Shown here: piece by piece, positions 63,579-64,000 of the stretch
Numbering within the stretch: the stretch's first letter is position 1
How the letters are laid out: the number at the start of each line of letters is the position of its first letter
Source of the DNA: Zhihengliuella sp.
Lineage (GTDB): Bacteria; Actinomycetota; Actinomycetes; Actinomycetales; Micrococcaceae
DNA length: 64,000 nt
Reading direction: 5' to 3'
Assembly: GCF_031178195.1 (NCBI RefSeq)
Contig: NZ_JAPSJL010000003.1
Coordinates: 248,001-312,000 of the forward strand
Program-made: the position numbers and the translations under genes
Notes under the pieces: model-generated
The model's database searches: none
Seen by the model: only the letters and a program-made list of their open reading frames with translations
What the model was told of the DNA's origin: nothing

Positions 63579-64000
63579 GCAGTACGTCGTAGACTTCCCG
63601 ACCCTCGGGTTCCTGGCTGCGGACTGGATCGAGGCTCACTGCCCCGTCCCGACCGGGTTCCAGCGCGGCCAGCCGTTCGTGCAGAGCGACTGGCAGCTGT
63701 GGTGCACGGTCAACCACTACCAGGTGAAGAGGCGGGCTAGGTGGGTCCCGGAGCGGCCGATCCTCGCGCCGGCGTTCCACAATCGCCGTTCGCAGGTCAT
63801 CGCTCCGCAGAAGACGGGCAAGGGGCCGTGGCTCGCCGGCGTCACGCTCAACGAGGCGCGCGGCCCGGCGCTCTTCGCCGGGTGGGCTCACGACGGAGAG
63901 GCGTACGAGTGCAGCGACTGGCAGTGCGACTGCGGGTTCGTCTACGAGTACCGCGAGGGCGAGCCCAAGGGGATGCCGTGGCCGACGCCGCACATCCAGC
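63562..64000 (+). CDS. Terminase large subunit, N-terminal part
   Basis: Runs off the right edge after 146 codons. VDFPTLGFLAADWIEAHCPV and FVQSDWQLWCTVNHYQVKRR precede the ATPase Walker A region QVIAPQKTGKGPWLAGV, and FAGWAHDGEAYECSDW follows. This layout is that of phage DNA-packaging motors (Terminase_1/6-like). The nuclease domain is outside the window. Confidence 0.88.
   Translation, partial: MAPAVEQYVVDFPTLGFLAADWIEAHCPVPTGFQRGQPFVQSDWQLWCTVNHYQVKRRARWVPERPILAPAFHNRRSQVIAPQKTGKGPWLAGVTLNEARGPALFAGWAHDGEAYECSDWQCDCGFVYEYREGEPKGMPWPTPHIQ

Larger units (their letters stand above)
46782..64000. mobile_element. Prophage (left part), integrated at tRNA-Met
   Basis: Starts inside the tRNA-Met acceptor stem and runs off the right edge. 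It holds the integrase, repressor, excisionase-like and replication genes, then HNH and terminase genes, in the standard order of temperate actinobacterial siphophages. Genes are tightly packed with 4-nt overlaps, as in phage. The late (portal, capsid, tail, lysis) region and right attachment site lie outside the window. Nothing visible suggests decay, so it may be inducible. Confidence 0.92.

Noticed and set aside
46654..64000. Insertion sequence or transposon
   Set aside because: No transposase or terminal inverted repeats; the only recombinase is the phage tyrosine integrase.

Overview
The window is high-GC DNA from an actinobacterium, most likely a member of the Micrococcales (Micrococcaceae-like). 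The evidence is the strong G/C bias at third codon positions, frequent GTG starts and 4-nt ATGA/GTGA overlaps, a SAM-IV riboswitch, an actinobacterial Holin-X type protein, a dimeric class II glycyl-tRNA synthetase, and the order ligA ... gatC-gatA-gatB. The assignment rests on gene content and composition only.

Bases 1-46,650 are ordinary chromosome. The left edge (1-5612) is a translationally coupled signalling cluster: a clipped FHA protein, a PP2C phosphatase, an FHA/zinc-ribbon protein, a membrane Ser/Thr kinase and an FHA-plus-C-terminal-helical protein. Then come ligA, an inositol-monophosphatase-family enzyme, a GNAT gene with no ordinary start codon, an ABC transporter pair, a membrane glutaredoxin and the gatCAB amidotransferase operon. 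Next are a phosphotransferase, a divergent LysR regulator with the threonine-degradation pair tdh-kbl, an RND exporter, tpx, a second phosphotransferase with a CPBP protease, and a methionine operon (SAM-IV riboswitch, metY, metX). The last chromosomal stretch has glyS, a two-domain GNAT, a YibE/F membrane protein, a methyltransferase remnant, dusB, dgt, dnaG, two identical tRNA-Asn genes, a holin-X-like protein and a small lipid/glycosyltransferase group.

From about 46.78 kb to the right edge lies an integrated tailed-phage genome, cut off by the window end. It sits in a tRNA-Met(CAT) gene, whose last acceptor bases seem to be supplied by the phage. The lysogeny end holds an ImmA-type peptidase with a membrane partner, a tyrosine integrase, a second HELVH peptidase, a lipoprotein and a repressor. 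A near-ideal LexA (SOS) box lies over the promoter of the peptidase-integrase operon, which suggests damage-induced excision. Rightward early genes follow: a Cro-like HTH protein, an excisionase-like protein, a ParB-like protein, a WhiB-like protein, many small Cys-rich proteins, a short DnaN-like clamp, a replication protein with an internal HNH domain, a VRR-NUC nuclease, then a terminator, an HNH nuclease and the terminase genes. No capsid or tail genes are in the window.

No complete, clearly new defence system was found. The oddest parts are an antisense gene nested inside a zinc-protein frame, a tRNA-like fold at 56.6 kb, a recurrent CCGGCGCTCGCCGG hairpin, and the dense CAAG/CTTG control region at 50.9-51.0 kb.
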